Shown here: positions 1-13,049 of the stretch, one piece after another
Layout: each line of letters begins with the position of its first letter
Numbering within the stretch: the stretch's first letter is position 1
Assembly (NCBI GenBank): GCA_031763025.1
Contig: JASSKH010000043.1
Span: 1,136,501 to 1,200,500 of the forward strand
DNA from: Macrocystis pyrifera
Lineage: Eukaryota; Sar; Phaeophyceae; Laminariales; Laminariaceae
Direction of reading: 5' to 3'
DNA: 64,000 nucleotides
Program-made: the position numbers and the translations under genes
Notes under the pieces: model-generated
Database searches by the model: none
Told to the model about the DNA's origin: nothing
The model's input: the letters and a program-made list of their open reading frames with translations, nothing else

Positions 1-1600
1 TCATGTGCTCGTAGAAGCGTTGTCGTTGTCGTCATTTCCGATATCGTGAGGCCTGCTGCTTCGATGACGACAATCACGATTACTGCTATCATTTTCGCGA
101 GCCCTTCAGCCGAATTCGAGACAATTCGTGCGTCATCGGTGTACAACATGCCCCATACAGCTCTTCGCAAGCACGCCAACGGCTCCTTCTCCCTTGTTCC
201 GACTACTCCAGCATCACCGAGTGGAACCATATCCTATACAATGGCTTCGTCTTGGCGGAAGATAATATGTACGACGTGTAGCACAGCAGCGAATAACACG
301 CTGAACAGGGACGGTGATAGCAGGCAGCCTTGCCGCAGCCCCAGCGTGACCTTCAACTATTCCGAGTGCTCGCCATCATCCGTACGCACGCGAACCCCCA
401 CATGCCTTGGTAGAAATTACGGATAATTCTCAGGATCGCTCTTGGCAGGCCAAGGCGTGTGAGTACCTCCCATAGCAGCTCTCGGTCGACAGGGTTGTAC
501 GCTTTCTGCAGATCGATGAAGCACGCGTACAGGGGAGTGTTCGTCTGTCGTCCGAGCTCTTGCAACCGGCGCACGACGAACAACATATCAATCGTTGATC
601 GTGCGAGTCGGAAGCCACACTGTAACTCCGGGAGTATTTACTCGGTCTCGCAGTAGTTGCTGAGGCTGAGGATAATTCTCAGGATCGCTCTTGGCAGGCC
701 AAGGCGTGTGAGTACCTCCCATAGCAGCTCTCGGTCGACAGGGTTGTACGCTTTCTGCAGATCGATGAAGCACGCGTACAGGGGAGTGTTCGTCTGTCGT
801 CCGAGCTCTGGCAACCGGCGCACGACGAACAACACATCAATCGTTGATCGTGCGAGTCGGAAGCCACACTGTAACTCCGGGAGTATTTACTCGGTCTCGC
901 AGTAGTTGCTGAGGCTGAACGCGACGATTTCAACAAGACTTTGCCTGCGTGGGCAACAATTGAAATCCCTCTGTAGTTGTTGCAATCAGTTAGGTCCTTC
1001 TTTTTGTTAATAACCTTGATGAACACATCTTTCCACTGCTGGGGGACTTCTCCTGTTACGCAAACATTGACAAGGAGGTTGTCAAAGCACAGGGCGAATG
1101 CGGAGTGATCGATGTTGAGGAGATCAACAGGGAGACCATCTGGTCCAACACCTTTCCAATTTGACATCCCCTTAAGTGCTTCCGTCATCTCGTCAATGCA
1201 TGGTTCATCTCCGAGCGACAGTTTCAGCGGTTGCGATGGTACACGCTGCTGCTCTTCCAGTGCTTATCTCGCCGTCGACGCGCCCATGTGTAACGCTGTG
1301 CCCATGCCCATTTTTCCCCTTCTCGGGCAGGGTGGCCACATTGTAGGTCGATACCGCCACAAGTGCCTCCTTCTGCGTCTTGCAAACCTCACTTGCTGCT
1401 TTCTGTGCTAACCGACGTGAGGCACATACCCGCCTTCCTTTAATCTTTTGTCGTATTTCGTGTTTCCATGACGGATGCGGTGGAGAGAGCCACCCGGTGG
1501 AGTAATCTCCTCCAGGTAGTATGGAACTTGCGCGAGCTCACCCACAAATAAAACCTTACGCTAGGAGGCCTTCCCGTCGGAACTGGTCCAGTTACGGTCC
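1..1600 (-). pseudogene. LINE reverse transcriptase relic, left copy
   Basis: Minus-strand remains of a non-LTR retrotransposon ORF2. Read downward from about 1188 it gives the finger and palm region ([15 protein letters not shown], then [10 protein letters not shown], then NYRGISI). It then gives RT motif A (FIDLQKAYN, where LINE families normally have Asp after AY or AF) and the catalytic box LYTDDA, whose YTDD codons are at 132-143. The frame is broken near the FIDLQKAY segment and again by a local 248-bp tandem duplication, so no intact protein can be made. The ORF continues leftward out of the window; the corresponding C-terminus is visible in the right copy. Related brown-algal LINE proteins have the same order of blocks; that family link is from memory of the family, not a search. 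Confidence 0.88.
421..916. repeat. 248-bp direct tandem duplication inside the LINE
   Basis: The segment starting GGATAATTCTCAGG at 421 is repeated from 669 with a 248-base period and only a few substitutions (for example CTCTTGC versus CTCTGGC). It covers the FIDLQKAY block of the RT, so that block appears twice on the minus strand. The right-hand copy of the same LINE (61529 onward) has only one unit, so the duplication arose after the two copies separated, or is an assembly error. Confidence 0.93.
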
Positions 1601-3145
1601 ACCCTACATGTCGGGGCGTTGGTCCTCAAATGGTTCTGTTGTTAATAGTTGTATCGCTGAAACAGTAGTACAAAGGTGCGACAAATTCCACTTACGCGTT
1701 TTGCCAGCTTAATTCACTCTGGTATATGAATTGCTGTAGTACCAGTAGTACGACGGAACGATGCTGCCCCCTTCCCAGTACATGTGATACAAGTGTGTAC
1801 CTACAAGAGTACATACCAGGCAGATACGTGCGACAGATGGCCACGAAGTCGCTTCGATTCTTTTTTACGATTCTGATAGAGTGTCGCCTGCTTTTGAAGG
1901 ATTGGTTTATACATTCCACACACAACAACCAAGCACAGTACAGTACAGTACCATCACAACGAAATATCGATCAGCACAATACAGGCCAAATACCGTGAAG
2001 CTTACGGCGCCAAATCCCACAACAACCCAACTGGCGAACAGAGAGCGTTCATACCATGGCTCCCATCCTGGCGAGCGTTGTGACCAGAAAGCTAGGGTTC
2101 ATCCGGTCGCACGTCGTCGACCTTGGTCGGCGAATAAATATGAGCTCAGAGTATCCATATACTTTGCTCCCGCTACTCATTGTATACATGCATTCGTGAT
2201 CAGGTTCAGAGACAGAAAAAAAGTCACATGATACGCTTAAATATGAAGAGTACGTGTGTTTACATGATCATGAGGGCTGGTCTCGGTATCCGATCCTTCG
2301 GGTTCGACTTTTTTACGTTAATTGTGGTCTTACGAGAACTCCCGTCGAGTATCGCGGTCGCCACCCCTCGCCGTATCATTTTCCAGTGTCGAACTTGTCG
2401 TGGAGGATCGCACGCCCCGAGAGCGCCAATCTTGAACTCGGGGGAGTTTGTGGATCACCACTTCTCACCAGATAGTGTTCGGTCTCCTGAGCACGACGAG
2501 CATCAAATCGCAATCGCATACTGTACCGACTCATATTTGTCCACCTCCAACTGGATCTTGAGTGCTTGCAATGCTTTTTCACGGATTGGTTTGTTTGACG
2601 GCAATGCGACCCTTGCTATTATTTAGTTGTGTTGTCGATTCCCCTACATTGTGTTTCCCATGAATGTCTGCATGTCTGTGGGTATGTGTGTCGAGACGTA
2701 CGAGGGAGGTATCTATATATATTTTTTCTCGTATACAATTATGTCGAATCAGATACTTGACATCCCGGCCCTGCTCCGAGCACCAACGCAGAGGCCTTGT
2801 ATATGCATACGTATACCTGATGGGTTGGTCCAATGGTATCACGTCGGGCAGCGTTAGCGCATTCCATTAAGCTCAAGACATGAATGCAGTTCTACCTCTA
2901 AGGTACACGACTGCAAAACACGTTCGGGAACGGCATCCACAGATGAAAGCATGCGGATACATAGTCTCCCTCAGGCGTGGAAGATATTTCACACGTCTCG
3001 AATTGTGTTTACCAGGCATACTCGTGCACGAGTACGGGACTGGATTAGTTGTTCACGAAACAAAAACAACAATCACACCGAGTACCATTTAAGCATTTTC
3101 CTGTCAGAATACTTCAGGGGCCTTGTTTCGGCTGCTCTGACACTT

Positions 3146-3832
3146 GCCTCTCCCGCCAGAGTTCATCTACGCCGTTAGAAATGAAAGCAAACAAGTGCCC
3201 CCTATCCGTTTTGATTGATTAAGAGCACCCAGTGTTCGGCTGCACATTGTTGGGGTCTGTCTCCTGCTTTGCGTTCCATAGCTAGATCATGCTACTTAAA
3301 ATAAGCTTCGTGCCCTCATCGAAAGAAGGGTTGTATGCTACTTAAGCCTTGCAAATAGTTGAGGAGTGGGAGGGGGTTGTGAATCCCTTTGTGCTCCACC
3401 CTGTTCTCCGAATGTTCCATCGGATATTGTGGCCTTGTTTATTTATAAGCGCCGTTACATGCAACCCATTCAGAAGGGCTGGTGTTACGGCATCCTCGTT
3501 TCCGGCTTGCTTGTTGTGGAGGCATTGCGGTGCTTGTTATTAACAGCATGAAACCATAACCACTTTGTTGCATGTTTTTTTCTCGCCAGAGTCGTTCATC
3601 TACGTGGCTGCGGTGAAACCCAATGTATACTCACCCCCACACATTTGTGAGAGATTGGTAGCATCCAGTGTGAACTTGCGCGATAGAATTATCCGTTACA
3701 ACAGGAATACTCTTATCCTGTGGGGCAGCTTAGGGTTCGGAACACCACACGTTTGAAATGGTAGCAGCAACCTAGGTCGACGTATTACGTTGCCGGCTTT
3801 GAACCCGTACATATTCTACACGAAATCACCAG
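3146..3832. other. Intron sequence upstream of MFS exon 2
   Basis: No coding signal. By comparison with the second copy this is the 3' part of the first long intron, which also holds the LINE. It ends in the acceptor ATCACCAG at 3832. Confidence 0.6.
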
Positions 3833-6800
3833 GGTACTACTCGGGTTTGCTGTCTGGAGCCTTCATGATCGGCCGTTTGTTCTCTTCGCACTTCTGGGGG
3901 GTTGCAGCCGACCGTTTCAGATGCCTCTTCGTGATGGTGGTCGGCCTCTTGTCGACCGCGGTTCTGTCCATGGCCTTCGGGTGTTCGACAACATTCACAT
4001 GGGCTTTTATTTGTAGGTGAGAGGCACAATATTATGAAACGTCAGACCAGGTGTGTGAATAATAGCTCAATGGGCCCAGCATGTTCCAACTGTCGGGGGG
4101 GAACACTTTAACCAAGGAGTTGCCCCGTACATATTTCCCATGTTGGGAAATGGACAACAGGACCAAAGAAAGTTGTTTTTGTTCACCGAAGGAGACCCTA
4201 AAATACATTATTGGTCGTCTGCTTGAATCGCGCTAAATCTCGTAAAACGAGATAAATCTGGGGCAGCCTGGTTGTCCGAAACTGTTCCCGCGCCAAGCTG
4301 AACCTCGCCGCTCGTTTACGTCATTTTTGTTTATCTATTTGCGGACGTTCTCTGACCGGGTGCCTCACGAAGACGTCGCAAATATGTTTTTCTCGAGTGG
4401 TCATAGTTGCGAACTTCGAGTAAAAAGTGCGGCTTCAAACACACCCGGCTGTCTTCTGTGTCTGCCATGTGCAAACGTCCTCCTCCGATAGGTCTGTCGC
4501 ACATCGCAAATTACCGATTTTGAAAATTCATTTTGTATACCTACATTGTGATTGACTTTGTTCACCCTTAACCTGTATTAGCCAAACCGAGAGCACGGCG
4601 CCCTAAATCTCTAGGGCAACGTCTCGGAACAGTACATGGGCGAAAATCGAAACCATTGCAGCAGAAAGACACCACACGAGCGTTGTTCACTGCCCACCTT
4701 CAAAATGTTGGGCTCCCCAGGATTCTGCTCGGACTGCTGAACGGCATGGGAATTGCATCGAAAACCCTCGTTTCCGAGGTTTGCGGCAAAGAGCACGAGA
4801 CCGTGAGCATGAGTGTTATAACAAGTGAGTAGTGCGGGCACGGAAGGGGTCATATGGTTGTGTGTTTCGTTTTCAGGCCGCACCGCAAGCACGAAACCGA
4901 CAGCATCGCTACCCTGATACCCTCGTGACCTTATACCTGATACCTTTTAGTCGGTACCGGGTGTGCAGAACGCCGGGTTAGCGCGTTAGGGAAAAAGATC
5001 TTCAGATGACTACCTACAACTCATGCTGTTCCTTTTTATTACGAAAAAAATTGTTTTGCGTTCAAAGTTTGAAGTCTAGGACAACGGGGCACGTGCTGTC
5101 CGGTGCTAAGGCTCTTCACACGCGTCGGCCTTGGCGAAACCCTGCCATCGATACCCCGATGCTTTAGTACCAGGTGTATGCGGTTTACATATCGTGTTCC
5201 TACCCGTCCGGCAAAGCTCTACACTGTGCTTTAAACTACGTGACAGGTGGATCCATGATAGCGCTCCGTTTGCCATTGCTCGCGATAAAAACGTAGCTTT
5301 GGGTGGTTTTTATGTTTTCTCTGTGCGCGTTGTTGGACTCCTTATGCTACAGTGGATGATTTGATCCGAAGAAGGTGTGAAACTTACGAGTGTGGCGCAG
5401 GGCTTCATCCGGCTACTTGGAGACAAGCTTGCCTCAATGGTCTGGACTACAAGCCCCCTGTTTGTTCTTCGAACAATGTAGATCGCTATCGACCGCACGA
5501 CACCCCACCCAACAAACGACTAGGCAGCGGCTGGTGCGAGGGTAAGATCTCGGTGAAACCTGATCTACACTTTAACCATTTATTAGTTCCCCTGCATTTC
5601 CACCCAAGTCGTCCCTTGGACGCGCAAAGTATTCTGCCAGTGTCGGTAAAAATTCGAAACCTACCTTCGGATGCGCTGCGACTAAGCCAACGCTTACCCT
5701 TCAACGCTGGCTGCCTGTGCTGCTGAAAAATCGTTCACAGGCATCCGTACCTTCTGCCCAACGTCGTCGGATCCGGTTTAGCACTGGTCTCGCTCCCACT
5801 GGTGCTCATTTTTCTCAAGGACATGCGACCAGTCGAGAGCATCGTGCAGACGTGAGTACCCATAATATCGTATAACCCAGCCGGCATAAAGAGTAGTGTG
5901 CGCACAGCGCACGCATAGACTCGGCGCAGGCGCCTGGGCAGGTGCTCTGCTACAAGCCGGAAGGGATTTCTGTGGTTTCCTTTGCCCGTTTTACATCTGA
6001 TATCGACCGGTCCTTGCAGTCTTGCATCCTATCAATCGCTACACAACGCATCCACGCATGATTTTAGTCTGCAACCGCTTCAACTCAAGCGCTGGCGTTC
6101 TTCAGGGAGAAGAGAGTTGTATAGTTCAGAATGCAAAGAAGGACGCGCGAGCACGGTCTGTTTCAGAGCGCGCGAAAGGTGTTTAGACGGAAGAGTGCTA
6201 CTGTAGCTGTGCTTCTTTGAGCACTCATTCAACTGCCGGCGGATCGTCGTTACTCGTATTGCTTTGTTTCCCACCACCGCAAGTGCATCGTGAGTGACGC
6301 AGGTCTCATTCTCAGTTAACTTACAGAGCAAGCGATACATCAACACTACCTGGGGGCACCGGTTGCCATCGTCCGTGGAGCACTCCAAACGTTAGAGCTG
6401 CACTAACGCAAGCTCACTAGCTGTACGGTTGAGATTGGTCTTGCTAACAATATCCCAAGAACGACCATGTTTAATACCAGTACATAGAACAAAACGAAAT
6501 GAGAACCAAAGTGTTAAAAAGTATCTCCGAAGGAATGCGTTGTTACATCCAAGTGACTACGGTAAATAATGTAACAAACGAGTACGCTCCCCTTCCCACC
6601 ACCCGCACCCGTTCGCTCCTTACTTCGTTCTGGCATCCTTCGCAAGCATAAAGACGGCGCTGTGCCCCCCGTTTCAACGACGCGACTTACGCCAACCTCG
6701 ACAGCGGCGGCAGTAAAGCAAGCCTCGCCGCAGCTACGGCGTCGTCGTCCGTGCTGGTACAGAAGTATCTAGGTTCAACTAAAACATCGAGGGTGCAGAC

Positions 6801-9750
6801 AGAAACAGACAACCTGATCGATTCGCCGAAACGACCGGCCCAGGCTACGGGCGACCGTCGTGTGTGATGGACTGGATGGCGCCAAGCAGACGAGGTTGCT
6901 GGCGCAACCGGACATCCGCAAGCTCGTGGTCATGGACGGAATATATTCGGTGTGAAATATTCTCCATTGTTTGTGTCGTGTATCGAGACTGAGTGTAGCA
7001 TGCACGACGTAGGGACGTTGGTAATTCAAGGGTTTGGGTCGCACGGCATTAGAGCTAATAAAGATCACCGTTTCGCGTGTAAGAAATGACCGTTTGTGTG
7101 ACAAACTGCACATGGTAGACTTCCGTTTCTCATCGCTATTCTCGGTGGGTTGAGTCCGTTTAAATAGGCAGGCGTGCAACAGGAAGATCATCCTTTGTGC
7201 GAAAATACTATCAGAAGCCCATATATACACGAAGCACAAGACACTAACATCCGAGCACAGCAATATAGTCCAGGCTACAGGTCGGGTCGGGCGAACGGGT
7301 GCAATTTCAGTAGAGTACTCCATAGAAGAAAAATATGTTTCTGGGAATATTCTCCGTACAAAGCGGAAAAACAAAACATGCCTGTCTTGGCCCTCCTAAT
7401 CTCACCCAGACCTCATCCCACCGGGATATGATCGCATTTGGCACCCTGCTCTCAGCCACAAGGTGCAGAAATTTAGTTAGCCCTCCACAGGACGTGCCGG
7501 AGGCCGCGAGCGCGAAGCGTGAACCCCTAATTGCCAGAATTCGTCAAATGGCCATTAATCGTCGGATACAATACAACAAAAAATCGTCACCACATGTGAA
7601 TTCAACTCTAGCATCGAAAAAAAGGTGGTGGAAACCATAGACCGTGGAGCTATATCACACACCGCCCCCCAACCCCCTCCAAGTTTTTCATCGTTTGTTT
7701 ATAGTCGCAGTACTTGTACATACCAGCAACTGCAGAGCATAGATATATTCCTGGAGTACCATAAAATTCTATAAAGAGGTGAACCCAGCTCTGCGTTCTA
7801 ACCAATACCAAAGGTGACACATGCGTTGTTTGGCTGTACATCTCGGCCATTTTTTTTTTCTCCTTCTCCTACTCTTGTGTGGCGTGCTCTATTGTACGTG
7901 TGGCGTTAAATATGACGTATACGACATGTCGTGGACAATATCCAACCCACAACAGTGTGTAAGCTACTTTCGTCTCCCACCCATACCCTGCTCGTAAATC
8001 GTTCGCACCAGTTCGTGTACTCTGGATTCGAGGAAGTGTTCACCCTCTGGTCTCTCAGCAGCGTTGGAAACGGGGGGCTGGGTTGGTCCAGCGAGCAAAT
8101 AGGGAAGGTGAGACCAACGCACCCGAGGACGTTTTCTTAAGATGATTTTCGATCGAAATATCTCCTGACTTTCACCAAATCCAACGCGAGATGACACACA
8201 CACCAATTGACAAGAGTCGCTCGAAACGACGAGGTTTTATGAGGGACGCGTGTAACGCTCTATAGAGGCAGCACAATCTGGACCAAACTTCGTGACACTG
8301 ACCACTGGTGGGAGTTCTCAGCGGACGGACTACGCTAAATCGCTTTTTTTTTTTTTTTTCGATTTTTTACGTTACATACCTATTGTACGCGATGTGAGTT
8401 TTTGTTGGGTTGAGTGTGCGTTGGTTTTCGAGGCCAGCCCTTGGGTGCGGCATAGAGCCACTTGAGGCAGGAATATCAGAAATAGTACTGCGTGCAGTTG
8501 CACCCCTGCTCTAACATGCGTCGAGGGTGTCGATTTCTGTATGTGTGGTGTTGATGATGATGCAGACAATATGGATAATGACGATGATGACGATTATGAA
8601 CGATGATAATGACGATGATGATGAGGCACTGACGCTGGTTCCCACAGTGTTGCCGATGATGACCATAATGATGCAGGTTACGGCGAAGAACTGCACCAGT
8701 TTCTCCGTCCACCCACGCCCATCCCACCCCTTGTCTCCGGCTGTCTACCATCTGGCAGACATACCTTGCAAGCGGACTGATGGTGCTGGCCTTCGAATTA
8801 ATTGCCGTTCCAAACCTCACCCCACGATTAGGCGTCAGGGTGTCTCAGAGGTTGGGATCGGTCTTCGAGGTCCCTGTGTACGTCTTGATTCCTCTGGTTT
8901 CTCGCGTCAATGGAGCTGAGTTCCCCCGTCACTACTGCGGCGATACTCCTTCTGTTTGCCTGCTACGTCACCTCGAACTCGGTGAGTGCCTTGACGCTGA
9001 CGATACGGGTAGAAAACAACGCACGAACGCCGCGACAACGGCTGTGCTGGGTAACGTTGTTCGGTAGACTCAAGCAAGCGATGTGCTGATTTTGCTGATG
9101 CTGCCTCCGTTTCACGGGAGGCGATCCTATCGAAACCAATGTCCCAATTGTGTTCCAGAGCGCTGTCCTATCGCAGTGACGGAGCGCAGATGGGTGTGAC
9201 CCTCACGTCGATCAGAAACGGAATCTGTGATCATTCAGAGGACCCCCTTCGAACCTAATGCACCCTTTAACGACAGCGCAGAACGCACACGCAAGCACGA
9301 GGGGGGTCACGCAGGCACCAAGGGCGTTTACGTTGCAGGTTTGTGTATCACCGTGAGCTGGTTCCAGCCTAAAATGTATTTCAATCCTCTGATCTCCTGC
9401 CCTCCATCCTCTGACTTTGTTGTGATTCGTTTTCTCCTTCGTGCCAGTTTTTCGTGGGTCTGTCATTGACCCTGAACAACGCCACGGGGTCGGACCGCCG
9501 CGGAGAGATGAATGGCATTTCGGCGACAGTGGCCGCTCTTGCGAGGGCTCTCTCCCCTGTCCTGTGTTCGTCCCTGTTCGCGTTTTCCATCGAAGGGCAT
9601 CACCCATTCCCCTTTGACTACCGCCTCGTGTTTTACCTCACGGCTTCGATGCGACTGACCGTGGCCTGCATGGCATGGAACACGATAGGAGGTAATACTG
9701 AGTGCGTGGAGAAAGTCGAAGTTGGGACCTCGGAAACCACCGAGTCGTGA
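3833..9750 (+). CDS. MFS transporter, zinc-induced-facilitator-like (ZIF/DHA1 type), exons 2 to stop
   Basis: Multi-exon gene for a 12-helix major facilitator carrier of the plant ZIF-like / DHA1 group, expected in a plasma or vacuolar membrane and exchanging small organic ligands or metal chelates with protons. Exons supported by splice sites and phase: 3833-4016 (YYSGLLSGAFMIGR, FWGVAADR), 4721-4824 (LLGLLNGMG, LVSEVCGKE), 5741-5851 (PYLLPNVVGSG), 6654-6949 (central loop, LLAQPDIRKLVV), 8012-8107 (GFEEVFTLWSLSS, SSEQIG), 8759-8981 (LAFELIAVPNLTPRLG), 9448-9750 (GEMNGISATVAALARALSP, stop). Phases join exactly at every boundary tested. One exon, expected between 4825 and 5740 for the GPALGG helix, was not found. 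Two exons need a one-base correction, near 6868 and at the C run near 8925. Exon 1 would lie left of the window. Motif A reads DRFRC, lacking the usual DRxGRR pattern. The family call is firm; substrate is unknown. Confidence 0.85.
8550..8625. repeat. GAT/GAC-type microsatellite
   Basis: Imperfect trinucleotide run of ATGATG, ATGACG and similar units inside the MFS intron between 8108 and 8758. A stretch of 19 T residues lies near 8343-8361 in the same intron. Confidence 0.8.
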
Positions 9751-11750
9751 ATATACGAGAAGCTGTAAGGGTTCACAGGGAGTGGAAGGAGGCGTTTTAA
9801 GCCATTTACGGGAGGTCGTTTTTGAACCGCTTTCCATCGTTAATTTCGACTGGTTGGCGCGGAGGAAAGGGGGGGCGACACGCTTGACACATGGACCTGA
9901 CATCAGACGAAGGAGATCTGTGGCGGCCGTATTACCCGTCGTGCTCTTTATAAGCCTTAATTTGCAAAGTCGAAATTTAAAACACAACAATCTTTGCTCA
10001 CGATCAAAGCTTTAGGGGTTAGTCCATTAGTGAGAAATCGAGGTATTCGTCCGTGATCTAAACCGGTCCCTAGTAGGCTAGCAGGGGTGCCTGCTCTATC
10101 GCGCGTATGATAGAGCAGCACGCTACCAACGCCACAGGAACTGGTAGAGCAGAACCGGAGATATTACGAGAAGACGAGCGAGGAATAAACGAAGGCGAAC
10201 ATACACGCGAAAAACAAGAAATTCAGTTGCTATCGACAAGTTAGTGTATAACACACCAACAAGGTCATTCTCACGCACAACGTCCAGCCTGGACTCGCTT
10301 TTATGTTTAATGTTGCGTGTCCTGCACCTTATTGCATGTGCTTGTGTGAAAGAATGTTGCTGAAACATCGCAGAAGTCATCAGCAGACCTACTTCGAGGT
10401 GTGCATGCAGTGATCGTCGACAATATTCGGGGGAAAAGAGGAGGTGCATTCAAAGCCTTGCACAATTCCTGATAGGTAGACGGTATTGAGAGCGAGTGAG
10501 GGAAAGATTCCACGATAGGGGTGGCGGCTTATTTTGGAGAACTCTTTCCTCAAGCGAGGATCTCGTTCGATACATCATCCGAAACATGACTTCTAAGAAA
10601 CGTTTGCTCCCGCAGCCCCAACCAGGACTTCTATGCGTTATGTAATCCTCAAACAAATGTAGTTTTATTAAAATATATATTTGCTAATAACCGATATACT
10701 TGAGGGGCTCAACCGTTCAGAAAAAAATAATTTAGAAACTGCAACCCGTACCGTGGGGTGAGGCCTGACTGGTGCGTGCTGTGCTGTTTACGAGCCACAG
10801 GTTACACATCTGCATCGTGTATACCTACGGGTTTGAACGTATTATTGTACGTTCGGAACATGCGCAGTGGTACATACTCCATGCGACTGTCTTGCCCCAC
10901 CGAGGGCGAAGGTTGGGTGTAGACAAAAGGGATACATGTATTTAGTTACCTCCAACTTTCTTGACTTGGACACAACAGGTTATCGAGCCTCGGTCTGCAA
11001 AGTACAAACACTGGTGGGGCCACGGCCGGCGGCCTCACGTATCCCCGAGCTATGCGACGGTAGATAATCGATTCCCAGTCCGTGATGTAGATAGTTCAAG
11101 TCAGAGAGGTTCGTTATCTGTATGGTCGAGCTTATGTGGCCGAGTGGTAGCTGAACAACCTGCATGATCAAGGGCATGTTTCCGGGGTTGGAACTTCACT
11201 CTATAGTTCCTTCAAAGCATCGCACACCGGCAGATTTGGAGCTTGATGATCGATCGTTGTCCGTCCGACATTCAAAATGTGTTCGGCCTTTATTTCGGAC
11301 TTCTCTTGCCAGGAACAACCCAATATTTCAACAACCCAACTTAATATTTCACGGGGTACTCTAACATATAGCTATGGTACGTACATGACACTTTTCAAAA
11401 ATGCGTTTTTGGTCATGGGTCACGAAATGAAGCATATTTTTTCAGCCGATACCACCGTATTCGTCACGGCAAAGACAAGGGAAATCGATGTTGAGAGCGA
11501 TACAAAAATCGTGTTTCCCTCTATATCTAAGTAGTTACGGGACTATTCGTCAAGAAACCATTCCCCTCCGGGACGTGTCTAGAGTAGTGGTGCAAGAACA
11601 AATTGAAAACGATACAGTTGTATAACGCTTTGGTTGGGTAGGCGATTGGTTACCCTTTTACCTCTCGCCCCTCGGATCAAGACGTAAACAACAGCATGCG
11701 ATAATGTACCATATAATACGCACGTGATATTTTATTACGCCGCTGTGGAG
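9751..11750. other. No gene seen
   Basis: Two kilobases downstream of the transporter stop. Open frames on both strands are short, lack splice-site support and match no family I recognise. AT-rich stretches occur near 10660-10740. No tRNA with a usable T arm is present. Confidence 0.5.
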
Positions 11751-11995
11751 GCGTTCTACGATAGAGGTTCACCACCCATGATTGCCTGAGGCTCCTCACC
11801 TGAGAAGCTCCACATCTCACCCGAAAATTGACGTAAGCGAAAATAAGATGGCAGCCAGATAAATAATCCCGATGGCCCAAGTGCACCTTTACGTCTTTTT
11901 CCGAAACAAGATTGGCATTCCGACGACTTTGGCTCAGGAGCCCCATCATCCAGGAAAACGTTTGAAGCAAATGTGCGACCTCTATAGTAGAACGC
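11751..11995. mobile_element. MITE family B, copy 1
   Basis: About 245 bp bounded by inverted ends GCGTTCTACGATAGAGG at 11751 and its near-complement ending at 11995. The interior carries TGCCTGAGGCTCCTCAC next to an AGAAGCTCCACA segment, also found in the copies at 21461 and 30351. There is no coding capacity. The superfamily cannot be named because a clear target duplication is not visible. Confidence 0.75.
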
Positions 11996-12144
11996 GTCTT
12001 ATGCGGGGCGCAGGGTATAGAGAGCAGGGACATGTGTGCCAACCCATCTCTTTCCCGCTCCATGTCGGAGGTGATATCAATACAGTAAACACATATTTCG
12101 TGAAGCGGGGACATAACTGAAGGGTAGTTTGACCATCCGGTGGT

Positions 12145-13049
12145 TTGACATGGACAGGAGGAATATGCAGTCGCCCATTGTCGCAGACGGAACGGGTAGC
12201 TAGGTGTTTCTTACGTCGTCGTGCTTTCCTGGTCGCTCGTGTGAGTTCTGCTGTGCGAACCCTGCCTGAGAACGGAATCGCACCAGCACCAGCTGCAGTT
12301 CACAGGGGGTACACAGGCAGGGTTGGCGTTTTAATATGCTGCTTCGACACCGAGCTGGCCACAACCCGCATGACTGTCGAAATGGTCAAGGCGACTCGGG
12401 CGCTAGCCCAGAGGGCTGAGCGTCGGGACTAAGGGAGTAATTGATGCTCAGGCGTGTATGGTCCTGCTCATGCTACGTGTTGTCTTTGGACTAATTTGGT
12501 TCCATTTCCTGTTGACTTGGCGCGATTGTGCGCAAGCGTTTTTCTTCATGATGACTCCTGGTTGCATATGTATTCTCCTCGAGTTTGACTCTAGGATAAG
12601 TACTGCAGTACTCGTAGACCACGGCAGGTACGTATTGGAGCGTGTTTTCTGTTGTTTGACCGATAAAACAAGTCTACTGCCCACGATCCGCCAGCGCGCG
12701 CAAGTTGTCGATAGTAACCAGTTAACGGCTGCGCGAGAATCTCGCGACAACGTCCGTTACAGTTGTGTAGTACAGGGTCTATGTACGAGCTGGGCCAGCC
12801 AAAACAACCTTTCTTGCTGCCTCGAATACTGCTGACGTTGTCCTTGTGGTGGGGTCGTGCAGCTCTGTACTGCCGCTGTGTTTGTACGTCAACTATCGAC
12901 AGCAGCAATCGACGCCCATACGAGGCCACGAAAGAAGGTTCGAGGATGATCACGAAACAATAAATGCGGACTACAGCACACCACTGCAGCTTTTGGCACC
13001 CTCGTGGACTCTCCTCCCGCGGCGTGATGGACATTACGGGCTGAGCTGA
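12145..13049 (+). CDS. Unidentified exon cluster ending in a transmembrane tail
   Basis: Two separate stretches look coding. Around 12330-12430 a frame reads FDTELATTRMTVEMVKATRA and ends at a stop. From about 12777, after the acceptor GTACAG, a frame reads VYVRAGPAKTTFLAASN, then a hydrophobic helix (DVVLVVGSCSSVLPLCLYV), then a polar acidic tail and a stop at 13047-13049. The second looks like the last exon of a single-pass membrane protein with a cytoplasmic tail of about 50 residues. A donor-like CAG|GTACGT lies at 12627. I do not recognise the protein, and joining the pieces is inference. Confidence 0.3.

Larger units (their letters stand above)
1..3145. repeat. Long direct repeat, left copy (matches 61112-64000)
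   Basis: Base 1 aligns with 61112 and the match runs to about 3145, which aligns with 64000, the window end. The two copies differ by scattered substitutions and small indels and by the extra 248-bp unit in the left copy. The first 1.6 kb is LINE coding sequence. The rest (1600-3145) has no convincing coding frame; open frames there are short and equally broken in both copies. Both copies are in the same orientation, and the match probably continues past the right window edge. Confidence 0.92.

Noticed and set aside
6775-7374. 199-codon minus-strand frame
   Set aside because: It overlaps the phase-supported MFS loop exon (6654-6949) on the opposite strand and resembles no family.
9463-9990. 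175-codon minus-strand frame
   Set aside because: Antisense shadow of the last MFS exon, which carries a clear family signature.
11130-11180. TGTGGCCGAGTGGTAGCT resembling a tRNA D arm
   Set aside because: No T arm with box B follows at the required distance.
11677-12114. 145-codon minus-strand frame resembling one at 21304-21555
   Set aside because: The shared peptide comes from MITE family B copies, not from a conserved gene.
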